Assembly (NCBI GenBank): GCA_019828595.1
Contig: JAHQRK010000012.1
Coordinates: forward strand, 2,232,001 to 2,296,000
Length of the DNA: 64,000 bases
Source of the DNA: Aphanomyces cochlioides
Lineage: Eukaryota > Oomycota > Saprolegniomycetes > Saprolegniales > Verrucalvaceae
Direction of reading: 5' to 3'
Shown here: piece by piece, positions 12,639-22,875 of the stretch
Layout: every line of letters begins with the position of its first letter
Position numbering within the stretch: the first letter of the stretch is position 1
Notes under the pieces: model-generated
What the model saw: only the letters and a program-made list of their open reading frames with translations
What the model was told of the DNA's origin: nothing
The model's database searches: none
Position numbers and translations under genes: made by a program

Positions 12639-13363
12639 ATGGCCAAGCCAAGGGTCCGCATTCTGTGCCTGTAAGTCGAGTGGACAACGACGGGGAATGA
12701 TCCTGTTGATGTAGGCACGGCAGCCGAACGAACGCTGATATTATCTCGATGCAAGTTGGTGGATTTCGCCAAGCGTTCGGCAATTCCGCAGAGTTTGTCT
12801 GGTTCAACTCGCCACGTCCAGCGTCAGGACGTCCTCAACAACCTATCATCGACTTTTTTGGCGAAGAAGGGCCTTATTATGAATGGTGGACACCGTTTGA
12901 GCGAAACCGAACCAGCTACCCTGAATGGAGAGAAACACTGCCTTACGTCCAAAACTATGTCCAACAGAATGGACCTTTTGACGTCGTGATTGGATTTTCT
13001 CAAGGCGCGGCCATGGCGACCCTCTTGACCGCTCACTATCAGGCAAAGGGACAAAAGATTCCATACAAGGCAGTTATCCTTGTCTGCGGTCTTTGCCCTC
13101 GAGAAGGCATGCCTGAAGAACTGCGCATTGAGCCTGGTGTGCAAAAGTTCGGGCCGCTTAAAATCCCTTCCTTTCACATCATCGGTGAAAAAGACGAAAT
13201 TTTCGATCTCGGCCAAGAACTCATCGATTCGTACGTCGAGTCGTCGCGATTTGTGCATATCCATCCTGATGACCATCGCTTCCCATCACCAGCCACGAAC
13301 CGCGCTTTGTACAAAGACATTGTGGAGCGTATTCAGCGTATTGCAGCACTGAGCGAATTCTAG
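12639..13363 (+). CDS. FSH-family serine hydrolase copy 4
   Basis: Exon 1 is MAKPRVRILCL; an intron starting GTAAG and ending GATGTAG precedes HGSRTNADIISMQVGGFRQAF. The serine is in VIGFSQGAAMATLLTAHY, the acid in IGEKDEIFDLG, and the histidine in HPDDHRFPS, where the usual glycine before His is Asp. It ends IQRIAALSEF at TAG 13361-13363. It carries an insertion relative to copy 3 (ELRIEPGVQKFGPLKIPSFH), shared in part with copy 5. Intact. Confidence 0.87.
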
Positions 13364-14011
13364 CTGTGCGTCTAATGAGCCGATGCATCAAAACCCTTCC
13401 TCTTCCTTTGCGAGCAATGCTAAATCGCGGTGTTGTCGATTGGCAGTCATTGTGCTAGCCGTCCAATCAGTCCCATGTGGATAATCTGATCGGACTGGTT
13501 TCAACAGATGAACTTTCGCGACATTGCATTCGTCATGGGTGTCCATGTCTGGTTCCAAGCAAACCCATCAACCATAACGAGCGGAGTCCATGAAGAGCTC
13601 GTGGCAAGATCTGCCAACCCCTGACGCCGGTGCTTCGAGGTGCTGTCATGGCGTTTCCAGCATAGAATCAACGGCATAGATCTGTGCAATATGTCGCGCA
13701 ATATGATTCATTCACCAATCATGACTCAGTTCGTGTCATGCATCACAACAAAATAGCACTAATCGCGTCTCTGCACTAGCATATGCATTGTCTTGTGGAG
13801 AACTCCATAAGCCTCGGCCACGTTGTAGCGTCGTCCATCGAGCAATTTCCGAGTGTTTCCTTGCCGGGGCGACTGAATGATTGACACGATTATATGGAAA
13901 AATGTATGGAATAGATTTTTGACGATCTTGATTGTATCCGTATCCGGATAATTAAATCAACAAGAGATGATTTCTGTGTACAGTATTTGCATACTTCCAA
14001 CCCCTGCGGCA
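13364..14011. other. Intergenic spacer between hydrolase copies 4 and 5
   Basis: No supported gene; a 66-codon minus-strand open frame at 13501-13701 shows no family features. The TATCCGGATAATT element of copy 5 is at 13941-13953. Confidence 0.5.
13935..13953 (+). promoter_or_regulatory. ATCCGGATAATT element upstream of hydrolase copy 5
   Basis: A half-site TATCCG followed directly by TATCCGGATAATT, about 60 bp before the ATG at 14012. Confidence 0.6.
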
Positions 14012-14732
14012 ATGACTAGTCAACCGCGTCCTCTGCGTATTCTCTGCCTGTGCGTTAATGCCATGAAGCATGGACTCACGAGACTGTAGGCATGGTGGCC
14101 GATCTAGTAGCACCGTGATATCGCTTCAAGTGTCGGGATTTGTGCAAGCTTTCGGACCTGGCGCTGAGTTTGAAGAATTGGACGGACCGTTCCCTGCGTC
14201 TGGCCCTCCAGAGCAAGACATTCTCGACCTCTTTGGTGACGAAGAAGATTACTTTGAGTGGTGGGATGCTGATGACCATCATGATCAAGCATATCCTGGT
14301 TGGCAAAAGGGTTTGGCGTATTTGCAGCGCCACGTCGAGGAAAATGGCCCGTATGATGTGATTCTCGGTTTTTCGCAAGGTGCTATGATCACCACCCTCA
14401 TGACTGCCCACTACATTCACGCCAAGAAGACCGTCCCGTACAAAGCTATTGTGCTCGTCTCTGGCATGTGGCCCGTTGACGGCATGCCAGATCTCCCCGT
14501 GAACGAAGCAACAGGCAAACCAGTCGTGGATTTTCCATCTTTCCACATCTTGGGAAGCAAAGATCACATGTACGTTGTCGGTCTCGACCAAGTGAGCTAC
14601 TTTGCTGAATCGTCGCGCCATGTCTTCACGCACAACCAAGGCCATCGCTTCCCACCACTGCCTCAATCCCGCGGCATCTACCAAGAGATTGTCCAAAAGC
14701 TTCACGCCGTCTGCACTCCAGTGCAACCTTGA
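14012..14732 (+). CDS. FSH-family serine hydrolase copy 5
   Basis: Exon 1 is MTSQPRPLRILCL; an intron (GTGCG...CTGTAG) sits in the same place as in the sisters, then HGGRSSSTVISLQVSGFVQAF. The nucleophile is in ILGFSQGAMITTLMTAHY, the probable acid in LGSKDHMYVVG, and the histidine in NQGHRFPPLPQ. It is the most acidic copy (GDEEDYFEWWDADDHHDQ). It ends with TGA at 14730-14732. Intact; substrate unknown. Confidence 0.87.
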
Positions 14733-14826
14733 GCCAAATTCGTTGTCGTGTAAATATCAATTTGATATTTTTAGAGAAAATGCTGCAAATTTTCTGAAAA
14801 TGATACCTTCAGAACTCCAAAGTGAT

Positions 14827-14847
14827 ATTCCGGATAATTTATCCGGA
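14827..14847 (+). promoter_or_regulatory. Paired CCGGATAA/TTATCCGG elements upstream of MCTS1
   Basis: Two inverted copies sharing an AATTT centre, about 40 bp before the MCTS1 start. Confidence 0.6.
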
Positions 14848-14885
14848 CACATGGAGTGGAGATGAGGTGAGTTTGGAGAATCAAC

Positions 14886-15504
14886 ATGTTCAAGCGCTTC
14901 TCGGTGGAAGAGCATGTGTCCAACATTAGCAAAGTAAAGACGTCTGTGCAGCGAAAGATCTGCCAAAAGATATGCGAACAGTACCCCACACTGGATGAAA
15001 ACGACGGCGAGCTCATGGAACTCTTGTTGCCCAAGAAATCCCCACTTCTTGTCGCGAAATGCTCAGGAACAGAACATCTTCAGATTGTCTGCACGGAAGA
15101 CGGCACGCCCCTCTTCTTTAATATGCGCGATGGCCCATTCCTACCCACGTTGAAGCTTTTGCATAAGTTGCCTACGATGATGAAAGTCATCCGCGCTGAC
15201 AAGGGAGCAATCCCATACGTCTTATCTGGCGCGAACATCATGGCCCCAGGTTTGACATCCAAGGGTGGAGATCTTCCAGAAGTCATTGAAGAAGGAGAGC
15301 CTGTCGCGATCATGGCTGAAGGCAAAGAACTCGCAATGGCTGTTGGCATTATGCAAATGTCCACTACTGAAATGTACGTATCCACAACCTTGATGGAGGT
15401 TTCTCATCGCCCTCGATTGTAGTAAACGCGTCAACAAAGGCGTCGCCGTCGAGCTGGGCCACTTCCTTGGAGATGATCTGTGGCTTTTGCAAAAGATTGA
15501 ATAA
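14886..15504 (+). CDS. MCTS1: MCT-1/MCTS1-like translation re-initiation factor (PUA domain)
   Basis: MCTS1 pairs with DENR (DRP1) on the 40S subunit to recycle tRNA and support re-initiation after short upstream frames. The chain begins MFKRFSVEEHVSNISKVKTS, continues with ICEQYPTLDENDGELMELLLPKK, and has the PUA-domain signature DKGAIPYVLSGANIMAPGLT followed by IMAEGKELAMAVGIMQMS. One intron (about 15374-15421, GTACG...TTGTAG) joins EI to KRVNKGVAVELGHFLGDDLWLL. The spliced product is about 190 residues, slightly longer than the usual ~181. The gene ends 27 bp from the opposite-strand gene ending at 15531. Confidence 0.92.
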
Positions 15505-15530
15505 TGATCGAGGTGTGCCTTGCTACTATA

Positions 15531-16349
15531 TTATACTTCTTTAAAGAACGACGACTCACTGTTTAACGTCAACCCGTCCAGCAGACCAGAGCTCAGGTTT
15601 GGAAGCGACTCTGACCTCGGCCTTCCAGACGACTCATCTTCTTCCTCTGTGGTCTCAAGTGTCGACGTCCGCCGATTCCAATCGAAGTTTCTTGTGTCGA
15701 CAGATCGCACTGGCTGAAGTTCAATACCACCACCCATGAGGGAGTGCTCGACGGCCATGCGTGGAGGGGCTGTTGGTGGAGGACCAAGCTCATTGCTATC
15801 ATTTACGAGGAGAGAGTTTTGAGGGGCCAAGGCTAACGTCTGCGGCGGTGGGGGCATGCCCAAACCCGGTGGGAAGCTCATTTGGGTGATCATCGGGTTT
15901 GGAAATGCCAGTGGAGGCATGGGCATACCCATTGGATTCACCATAAAGTTGTTTGCGAGTGGAGGCATCATTTGGGGAAACTGCTGTGTGAGCATGGTCG
16001 GTTGTGTGTTGAAGTTGACAGTCGAGAAGTTGTTGGGTGGTAATGTCGCGGCCGCCGCTGCCGCCAATGGAGTACCGCCTTTGGGTGTCGTCCGTCGGAT
16101 CTTGATTCGGAGTCCACCTCCTTCGGCGCGGGCCGTGAGGGTTCCATTTCCATTGTTTCCCGCTGTGCCATTCGTTGAGTTCTCGGCCGACAATGGCGGC
16201 GATTGCAAGAACGAGAGGGAGAATTCTTCCGCGTCCGACGTTTTCCTCTTCCGCGAGCTATTCAGGGCGTCGACACTTCCTGCAGGGTCCGCCCCAAAGA
16301 AGGATGGAGACAACGGCACGGTTCCTCCGCCAGCAGCGGCAGCGTTCAT
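15531..16349 (-). CDS. Low-complexity Pro/Asn-rich protein of unknown function
   Basis: A single exon of 272 residues starting MNAAAAGGGTVPLSPSFF. It holds a basic patch SSRKRKTSDAEE that could be a nuclear localisation signal, an RIKIRRTTPKGG segment, a Met/Pro/Asn-rich middle (MMPPLANNFMVNPMGMPMPP) and a Ser-rich acidic tail (TTEEEDESSGRPRSESLPNL). No domain is recognised. The composition resembles transcriptional or RNA-associated regulators, which is inference. Two ATCCGGAT-type elements lie 46-70 bp upstream. It is convergent with MCTS1. Confidence 0.7.
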   Translation of the reverse strand: MNAAAAGGGTVPLSPSFFGADPAGSVDALNSSRKRKTSDAEEFSLSFLQSPPLSAENSTNGTAGNNGNGTLTARAEGGGLRIKIRRTTPKGGTPLAAAAAATLPPNNFSTVNFNTQPTMLTQQFPQMMPPLANNFMVNPMGMPMPPLAFPNPMITQMSFPPGLGMPPPPQTLALAPQNSLLVNDSNELGPPPTAPPRMAVEHSLMGGGIELQPVRSVDTRNFDWNRRTSTLETTEEEDESSGRPRSESLPNLSSGLLDGLTLNSESSFFKEV

Positions 16350-16395
16350 GCCGATCGTGCTGAAATTCGACTTCTTCGAAAATGAAATTTCAAGA

Positions 16396-16418
16396 TTATC
16401 CGGACCTTATCCGGATGA
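16396..16418 (-). promoter_or_regulatory. Two ATCCGG(A/T) elements plus CCAAT box upstream of the 16349 start
   Basis: TTATCCGGAC and TTATCCGGATGA in tandem (plus-strand reading), followed by ATTGG at 16427-16431, which is CCAAT on the gene's strand. Confidence 0.55.
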
Positions 16419-16528
16419 CCAGTTTTGATTGGCAAGATTCGCACTCCAGGCCGACACAACGAACATGATCGACTTGCCGGAGCGAAATGGCTGTAGGAAA
16501 CAGTCATAGTTGAAGAGATAAGCTTTGA

Positions 16529-19500
16529 TTACAGTTTGGCATGACAGATATCAGCAAATGGACAAAAGCTACAGCCCATAAACGTCGGCAGTGGATTAAA
16601 CTTTTGCTGCTGGATCGATTGCGCGACGTCGACGATTGCCTTGATCGCAGTCTCGTCCGCACTTGAGGAGTGCAAGACAATGCCTTCTTCATTCAGGCCA
16701 TGTGTGGTTTCCAACGAGCGTAAAATGGCGCCCGTTGGGGAGACACCATGGAGACGAGCAAACGCCATCATGTACAACTGAAGCTGTAAATTGGATTCTG
16801 CCAGTGTTTGGTTGTTGCGCAGAGCATTGCTCAAGTTGGACTTGAACTCGACAATGTAGAGCTCCTCTCCCCGACGCTCAATGCGATCCCAGACACCTGA
16901 TGAGAGCTCTAAGACTAGAAACGTCATGTGTTGCTTACCTTTGAGACGCACGCCGGCTTCAGGAATATCGACTTCAAACGACATTTCGACAGCCTCAATG
17001 ACTCGATTCTGCGATGATTCAAACGAGATGAACGACGACAACGTCTGCTGTCCTTGTTCAAACAAGCGCTTTTCTTCTTCGCTTGATCGAAAGCAGCCCG
17101 TTTGCCACGACGATGAAAATGCCTCCAGGGCATTCTAGAACATGTTAGTAGGTTAGATGGACGTCATGTAGCACCTCATAAGCTTGCGGCGACTGTGGAT
17201 CGGACGACTGACTCCATGCAGCAATGCCTTCGTGAATACTTCGCCCAAAGACGAGTCCAGGAGACATTTTCGGCTCCATCTTCACAACGCGTGACAAGAA
17301 ATACCGGTACGGACAGCGCATGTACTCGTCGATTTGAGAAAACGACAAGTACTCCAATGATCGAACTTCGACATCGCTGCCCAGGGAGCTTATTTCTTTT
17401 GGCTCTGAAAGAATCGCTGGCTTTGTCGAGTGCAGTGTTGGTCTTTTCCACAGAGGAGCTAATAGTCTAGCAAGCGCATGACAAACACAACGACAACTTG
17501 TTGTTACCTGCTTGGAGGATCTGCTGAGGACGAGAAGACGACTCGAGACTTTGCTTGCAAGATCAAATTGCTGAGATTCTGTCTGCACTCTTCAAGATAG
17601 CTCTGCTTTGTAGTTGATGTGGAAGACGAGTCGGAAAACAATGCAATCGGCAAGACTTGGAGATTTTGTTGCCTTGGTTTCCGTCCTGGAAAGACTTTGT
17701 CATTCATCGCGACAAAGTATATCGTCTCCACCTATTTCACAGTGTCAACGAGCAAGCATTCAGCGCTTCACTACAAGATGGGGACGATGCACAGCCGATT
17801 TGAGCGATATGACATGAACATGACCGGGTTCTGGCTCTGGTGGAGGCGAAATGAGTCGACCAGAGTCTCTCAATTGAGGTAAATACGGCGCCACAAACGG
17901 GACATGGGCATCTCCAGCAGCTCCCTGGATACTGGCAACAACATCGATGTAAGCTGCTAGAGCTTGAGACTCGTGAGCATCCAAGTCAGACGATGGATCT
18001 AACAAGTTTGGCAGCTCGCCTAGGAAGGTTTGATCCGTGAAATGGCTTTCAACGTGCTGAGAGCACCTGTGGTTGTAAAATAGTAGAGCAGGAGCTCCAA
18101 GCAGGTCTTCTCCATCGCCATCTCGCGCATTTGTTCAAATAAATCAACAAAGGAGCGCAAAGTTGCCATGGTAGTCTCATCAACATGCACTGGCAACGAA
18201 GCATCGTCGCTCATGAGTTGACGAAGCACTTCAAACAAGTCGACGTAGCTACACGAGTTGTAAAGCCATGCATATGAGCGAGTTGCCTACCTGTTTTGTT
18301 GAAACTCCATGATGCGTGCCAGTGTCAGTGGAGAAACACGCCACTTGGATGTCTGAAGCAGTGCAAAGACGTGCTTGGATTCCGATGGATTGGCGAGCGC
18401 AAGGAGTAAGGAGTGAGCTGTTTGGACGACAGCGTTGTCGAACCAGCGGGTTTTCTCGAGGGATTGAGCAGATACGCCCTTTGAGCGAAGACTAGCCATC
18501 ACGAGTGGCACGGCTGAGGCATCGCCGCACACAACCAAGACCGTCTAATGGAGCGGTGACGTGGAATCACAGCAAGACAGCTTACATTATCCTCCTCCTT
18601 GGACGAGAGTTGATCTGCCAAGAACGACACTTCATCGGCAGCGGAGGCAAATTGGTGGCATTCAACGGGTGGCGCTACGTCTTCGGACGTATTTTCTGCA
18701 ATGCAATGCGCAGCTTCGACCACGGACGGCTGACTGTATAGACAATTTGCGAAGTTTATTGTCGTGATGGGATTCATGGACGGCTCAGCTTCGAATAAAC
18801 TACAAAGGTCGTGAGATTTGTCGATGCTCCAAGCGTACCGTTGTTGGAAGAGAGCTAGGTTTGAGTTTGAGCGACTGAATGCAAGGCAGTTCTTCGTTCG
18901 CGACGCCGTGACGATGTGGCTGAGGACCTACGCGGCATTTGAGCTGAGGAACGCTTTGTGCAGTCGTACTTTGATCATGGCTGGTGTTAGATCATGGAAA
19001 TCGTCGACAAGAACCGAGTCAAATGCTGGCATGGCCGTATGGAGGTAGAAATGATGCCTCTCCAGTAGATTGAGGGCGTCAAGGATGGAGCCATGCCAGG
19101 TATTGACGTGTTGAGACAGCAGCAGCTCCCTATACGCCTTATATGCTGTTGACAGCTCCATGTGGTTGTCGGCAAAATCGGCGAAGACCTCTGCAGACAT
19201 GGAAGTCGTATCGTGCTCCAACTGGGCCACATATTCAGCATACGCTTCAGGAGAGATTCCTTGCATCTCGAGGTGCTGGAAGAGCTGAAGCAAATCGCGC
19301 ATGGAGTTTTGCAACATCCGCGATGACTTGTAGCCCTTTTGAAGCGATCTCCATGGTATAGAATCGATGTGTCGATAGAGGAACGCACCGACTTCTGCGC
19401 GATTCAAGATCCGCTACTGGGATAGCAAGAATAAGCTCCATAAGTCATGTACCTGGTCAGCAGTCGAGCTAAACTCATCTGTGAATTTTCGACACCATTC

Positions 19501-19836
19501 TCCCATTGAATGAACTTGGACATGTTCTGCTGCATCCAAGAAGCCAAGTGGCATTTGGTCGTGTACATACTGCAGCATAGAAGTCGGAGCTGACAATGCT
19601 GATGGCGCAAGAACAAGTATCGGCGTTTCCGTCTCCATAACAATTGACGCTGCACATATACTTTTGCCTGTTGCTGGGCCTCCTGTGACAACGACGGTCT
19701 GGAATGGCCTTGGCTGCTTGTGTGCTTCAAGGACTCGTCGTTGTCCTTCGGAGAGGCGAAGTTTCTCCTTCGCTGGCGCTGAACTGACCCACCGCTGCCA
19801 TGGTCCAACTCGTTGGCGCGTTATGGAGCGCCACAT
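16529..19836 (-). CDS. UvrD-like helicase fused to PD-(D/E)XK RecB-type nuclease
   Basis: Multi-exon gene, roughly ten exons with small introns. The N terminus MWRSITRQRVGPWQRWVSSA is basic, aromatic and acid-free, so a mitochondrial presequence is likely. Walker A is TGGPATGKS; Walker B/motif II reads VLVDDFHDLTPAMIKV, a variant of DEFQD. Later segments include CHQFASAADEVSFLADQL, VCGDASAVPLVMASLRSKG and ETIYFVAMNDKVFPGRK, typical of helicase domain 2. The C-terminal nuclease shows FSQIDEYMRCPYRYFL, GVWDRIERRGEELYIVEFKS (D...ExK motif) and a cysteine cluster CSFCPFADIC, which with the Cys of MRCPY would bind an Fe-S cluster as in AddB/Dna2. This suggests end-processing of organellar or nuclear DNA. 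A G-quadruplex-type run lies just upstream. Confidence 0.82.
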
Positions 19837-19882
19837 TTCCTTGTGTCATCGAGGGTGGTTGGGGGTTCATGAAACAAGCTAA

Positions 19883-19909
19883 GGGGTTTAGGGGTAAGGG
19901 GTTAAGGGG
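19883..19909 (+). promoter_or_regulatory. Four G4 runs: putative G-quadruplex / telomere-like tract
   Basis: GGGGTTTAGGGGTAAGGGGT and a fourth GGGG follow each other with loops of 4, 3 and 4 bases. The tract lies 47-73 bp upstream of the helicase-nuclease start, in the short gap between that gene and the 3' end of PIG-Q. Similarity to TTTAGGG telomere repeats is partial. Confidence 0.65.
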
Positions 19910-19989
19910 TTATCGTAAACCCACAGAAGATACAATTTTTAAATTTTGCCATTTTCAAATTTACCCTCAAGGGAAAGATCGAGATCCGC

Positions 19990-22439
19990 TTACTCCCATC
20001 GACATGCCCGCAATGCTTCCCACAACTGCTTCGTAGTCATAGAAGGAGACTTTTCAAGGCGCATGGCAGTGTCCTGGAATGGCAAAGCAGCGATGTACTC
20101 GCCCAAGAGAAAGCAGCGCACGAATTTTCCGACAGTGTAGTGTTTTGCCAAAGCTTGACCGTAGGCAGCACCCCTAGAAGTGCATGAGATCTCAAGACGA
20201 GACGCTCCGAACCTAGTGAAGAGGGCTCCCAACGATAAAGCGACGGGATGGAGCGTAAAGTAGGCCATTGGAATGGGCGAGTCAGAGACATGAGAGTTGT
20301 GCTGCTCTGGAAAATCGTCGTCAACATAGCAATTGTTACGATGCACATTCGAGAATACGATGGAGTGCGCGTCGGGAACTTTGACAGGACGCAAATACAC
20401 GTCAGCAGGGAATTGATACTTGTCTTGAAACCACAAGGCGATCGAAAACAACGGGACCATCTGGGAACATACAATCGCCGTCCAGGTCGCGGTCTACAAC
20501 ATGCTTGTCAACGATCTCAACAACTTGAATATTACCTGAATGGCCAAGACAATGCAGCGGACGAGGCAAAAGTACAAATAAAAGACAGAATTCGTTGCAA
20601 CGACAAAGAAGACGATCGTAAAAAGGAGCGTGCCGACAAGCAACTACGATGCATTCGATGTCAGGCCGATTTTCTCTGGATTTCCTTACCTGTGTGACGT
20701 CATACTCTCTTGAATCAACACGGTCGCGCAACATGTTTTTCTTCTTGCCAAGAAAGAGCCGCCACAGCGACGAGAGCAAGTCAAACTAGACAAGTCAGCT
20801 CGTGGAGATACCTTTCCGACAGACCTGAACTCGGTGCAATTTTGAGAAGTACAGGTACAAGTAATACGTCTGAAGAGTCACAAACTCGACAAAGTCATAG
20901 AGAAGTCCAAGCTGCACCGACAAACCAAAGATGCTCGCTGCACTCGCCACCTACAGGATGTGAGCATAAGGTGGAGGACATCCTTGGAGCTTACGTAAAG
21001 AATAATATCGACGTAAGGAGATAGCGCATCGATCGCATACTGAGAGACATCCACCATCAGATGAATGCCTTTGCCCAAACTCAATGCAAGAGCCACATTG
21101 ATCTAAAGAATCAGCTCCTCGGACATGATGTCCTGGTGTACCTTGAAGCCTGCGGGAGCATCCACTAGCCACGTGACGTGCGTTTTCAGGTTGCCAAAGT
21201 GCACATGGCTCGATCTATGAATGGACATGGAGAGTTCACTACGAGAGAAAGCTTGCTATACCTTTGAAAGTAAGCGATCGCAGTGGGGACAATGTTCCTG
21301 TAAATATGTCCAGCAAGGAGATCCAAGGCCAACAGCACGAGGTCACTCATGAATTCTGCATAGCCATTTTCTGTTCATGGGTGCAATCAGCCTCGACATT
21401 GACAACGAAGGGAGCGTACCGAGGACGTTGAATGGAGCGTCGGAGAAGTATTCGCGATTAAATTTGATACACTGCTCAGGAATGCCAGCCAACATGCCAA
21501 CGCGGCGCTCAAACAGTCGAAGAAATAGAGAAAATGACTAGCAAGTTGTGTCAGCTGACAACACATTCGACAGAGGCGTACTTTGATTTGTTTGCCACCG
21601 ACGATGGGAGTCCTCGTGGGAAAACGCGCTCGCAAGAACCAAGTTATGAGATGAAAGAGCGGCCTGCACAATGCAAAGCCTAGAATGAAAGGCCAAACAA
21701 AGATCGACTGTAGTTTGTGCAAGACTACACGATGTCCTGGTCATGCCTTCCACAGGTTTCTTAGCTTACATGGAGTTTTCGTCGGTTGTTTTGCAAGGCA
21801 TTGCTCGATCGCGTATGCGTGGTTCATCTAGGACATATCGTGAATATCATAGCGTCAAAAAGGACATGCGTACATGGACGATGGAGTTCTGGAGCGGTGT
21901 CATTGGATTACTCTCTTGGTTGTCCTCTCGTTTGCGCTTTCGGATTGCGAAATGTCGATATCGCTGAAGTTTGGAGAACGCCGCATCATACAAGACAACA
22001 TGGCACATCGAAATATATATGTGTTGCGCGAATTTCCAGCCGTGGAGTAGAATAGGCCGTCGATTGTCTTGATGCCAGATGAATTCGAGCCAAATGGATC
22101 TTGTCGTGTCGGTTGTCACCTGCTCTTTTCGTGGTGTCGACCTGATTTCTCCGAGGACTGATAGACTCGATCCTTCTTTGATCTTGACATTGTTGACACT
22201 CGGTCGATCGAATCGCTTGGAGAGCTTCTCCACTTCCTCTATCTTTGTCATGACGCAACTTGCACATCAATGGGCGAAAACGTACGTTTCAAAGCTGCTG
22301 GCGTATATTTCGCGACTAGAATAACCGTCGCGACGCAGACAAGATGCTCGTTGAGGTGCCAGCCGACTACAAACGCGTCTTTTCCTCCATCTGAGAGCGA
22401 TTCCGGCCACAAGACGTCCAGCCGCACCTTTCTGTCCAT
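19990..22439 (-). CDS. GPI1: PIG-Q/GPI1, subunit of GPI-GlcNAc transferase
   Basis: GPI1 (PIG-Q) is a membrane subunit of the ER complex that transfers GlcNAc to phosphatidylinositol, the first step of GPI-anchor synthesis. I choose the ATG at 22439 (MDRKVRLDVLWPESLSDGG) because VLWPESL and FVVGWHLNEHLV fit the family's start and because an ATCCGGATAA promoter element lies 57 bp upstream. Family signatures in spliced order: KRFDRPSVNNVKIKEGSSL, a membrane segment SIFVWPFILGFALCRPLFHL, LAGHIYRNIVPTAIAYFQR, THVTWLVDAPAGFKVHQ, and LSSLWRLFLGKKKNMLRDRV followed by DSREYDVTQ, the most diagnostic block. It ends TTKQLWEALRACRWE. At least eight exons; splice sites in the middle are approximate. Confidence 0.85.
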
Positions 22440-22485
22440 GGCGGCCGCGGTGGTCCCCAAATGCATATCCGGCATCTCGTTGCTG

Positions 22486-22505
22486 ATTGGCTCTTTTATC
22501 CGGAT
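22486..22505 (-). promoter_or_regulatory. CCAAT box and TTATCCGGAT element upstream of GPI1
   Basis: ATTGG at 22486-22490 and TTATCCGGAT at 22496-22505 (plus-strand reading), 47-66 bp before the chosen start. Confidence 0.55.
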
Positions 22506-22875
22506 GACATTTTCAATATGGCTCTTATTGCCGCCAGTGATTTTAATGGCCGTTCGAACGGCGTCATGTGATACGCGATGCCGCCTCCATGGATCATTCC
22601 GCGCGCGTGTTCTTGATAATTCCATGGTGATCTTCATCTTCTACGTGCTGCTGTCGTCGTAGAGCTGGTTTTATCGTGGGAATTGCATCAAGTTGGAAGA
22701 AATGCGCCATTGGTTTCGTCAACGTTGCGATGTCGAACATGGGTCAAGTTTGGTTTTATCTTGATTTTGTATACTGAGACTCTATTCGAACGGCCCAAGT
22801 GTCCTTGATTGTGGCTTTCAATTTTATCGCCATCGTAGTACTTCTGTGTCCTTCATTGCCGCGGCGCCGTCTCGA
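22506..22875. other. Intergenic between GPI1 and polyprenyl synthase (divergent)
   Basis: Shared divergent promoter region of about 370 bp. No gene of its own is supported; the frame of GPI1 stays open upstream to 22637 but across the promoter element. Confidence 0.5.
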
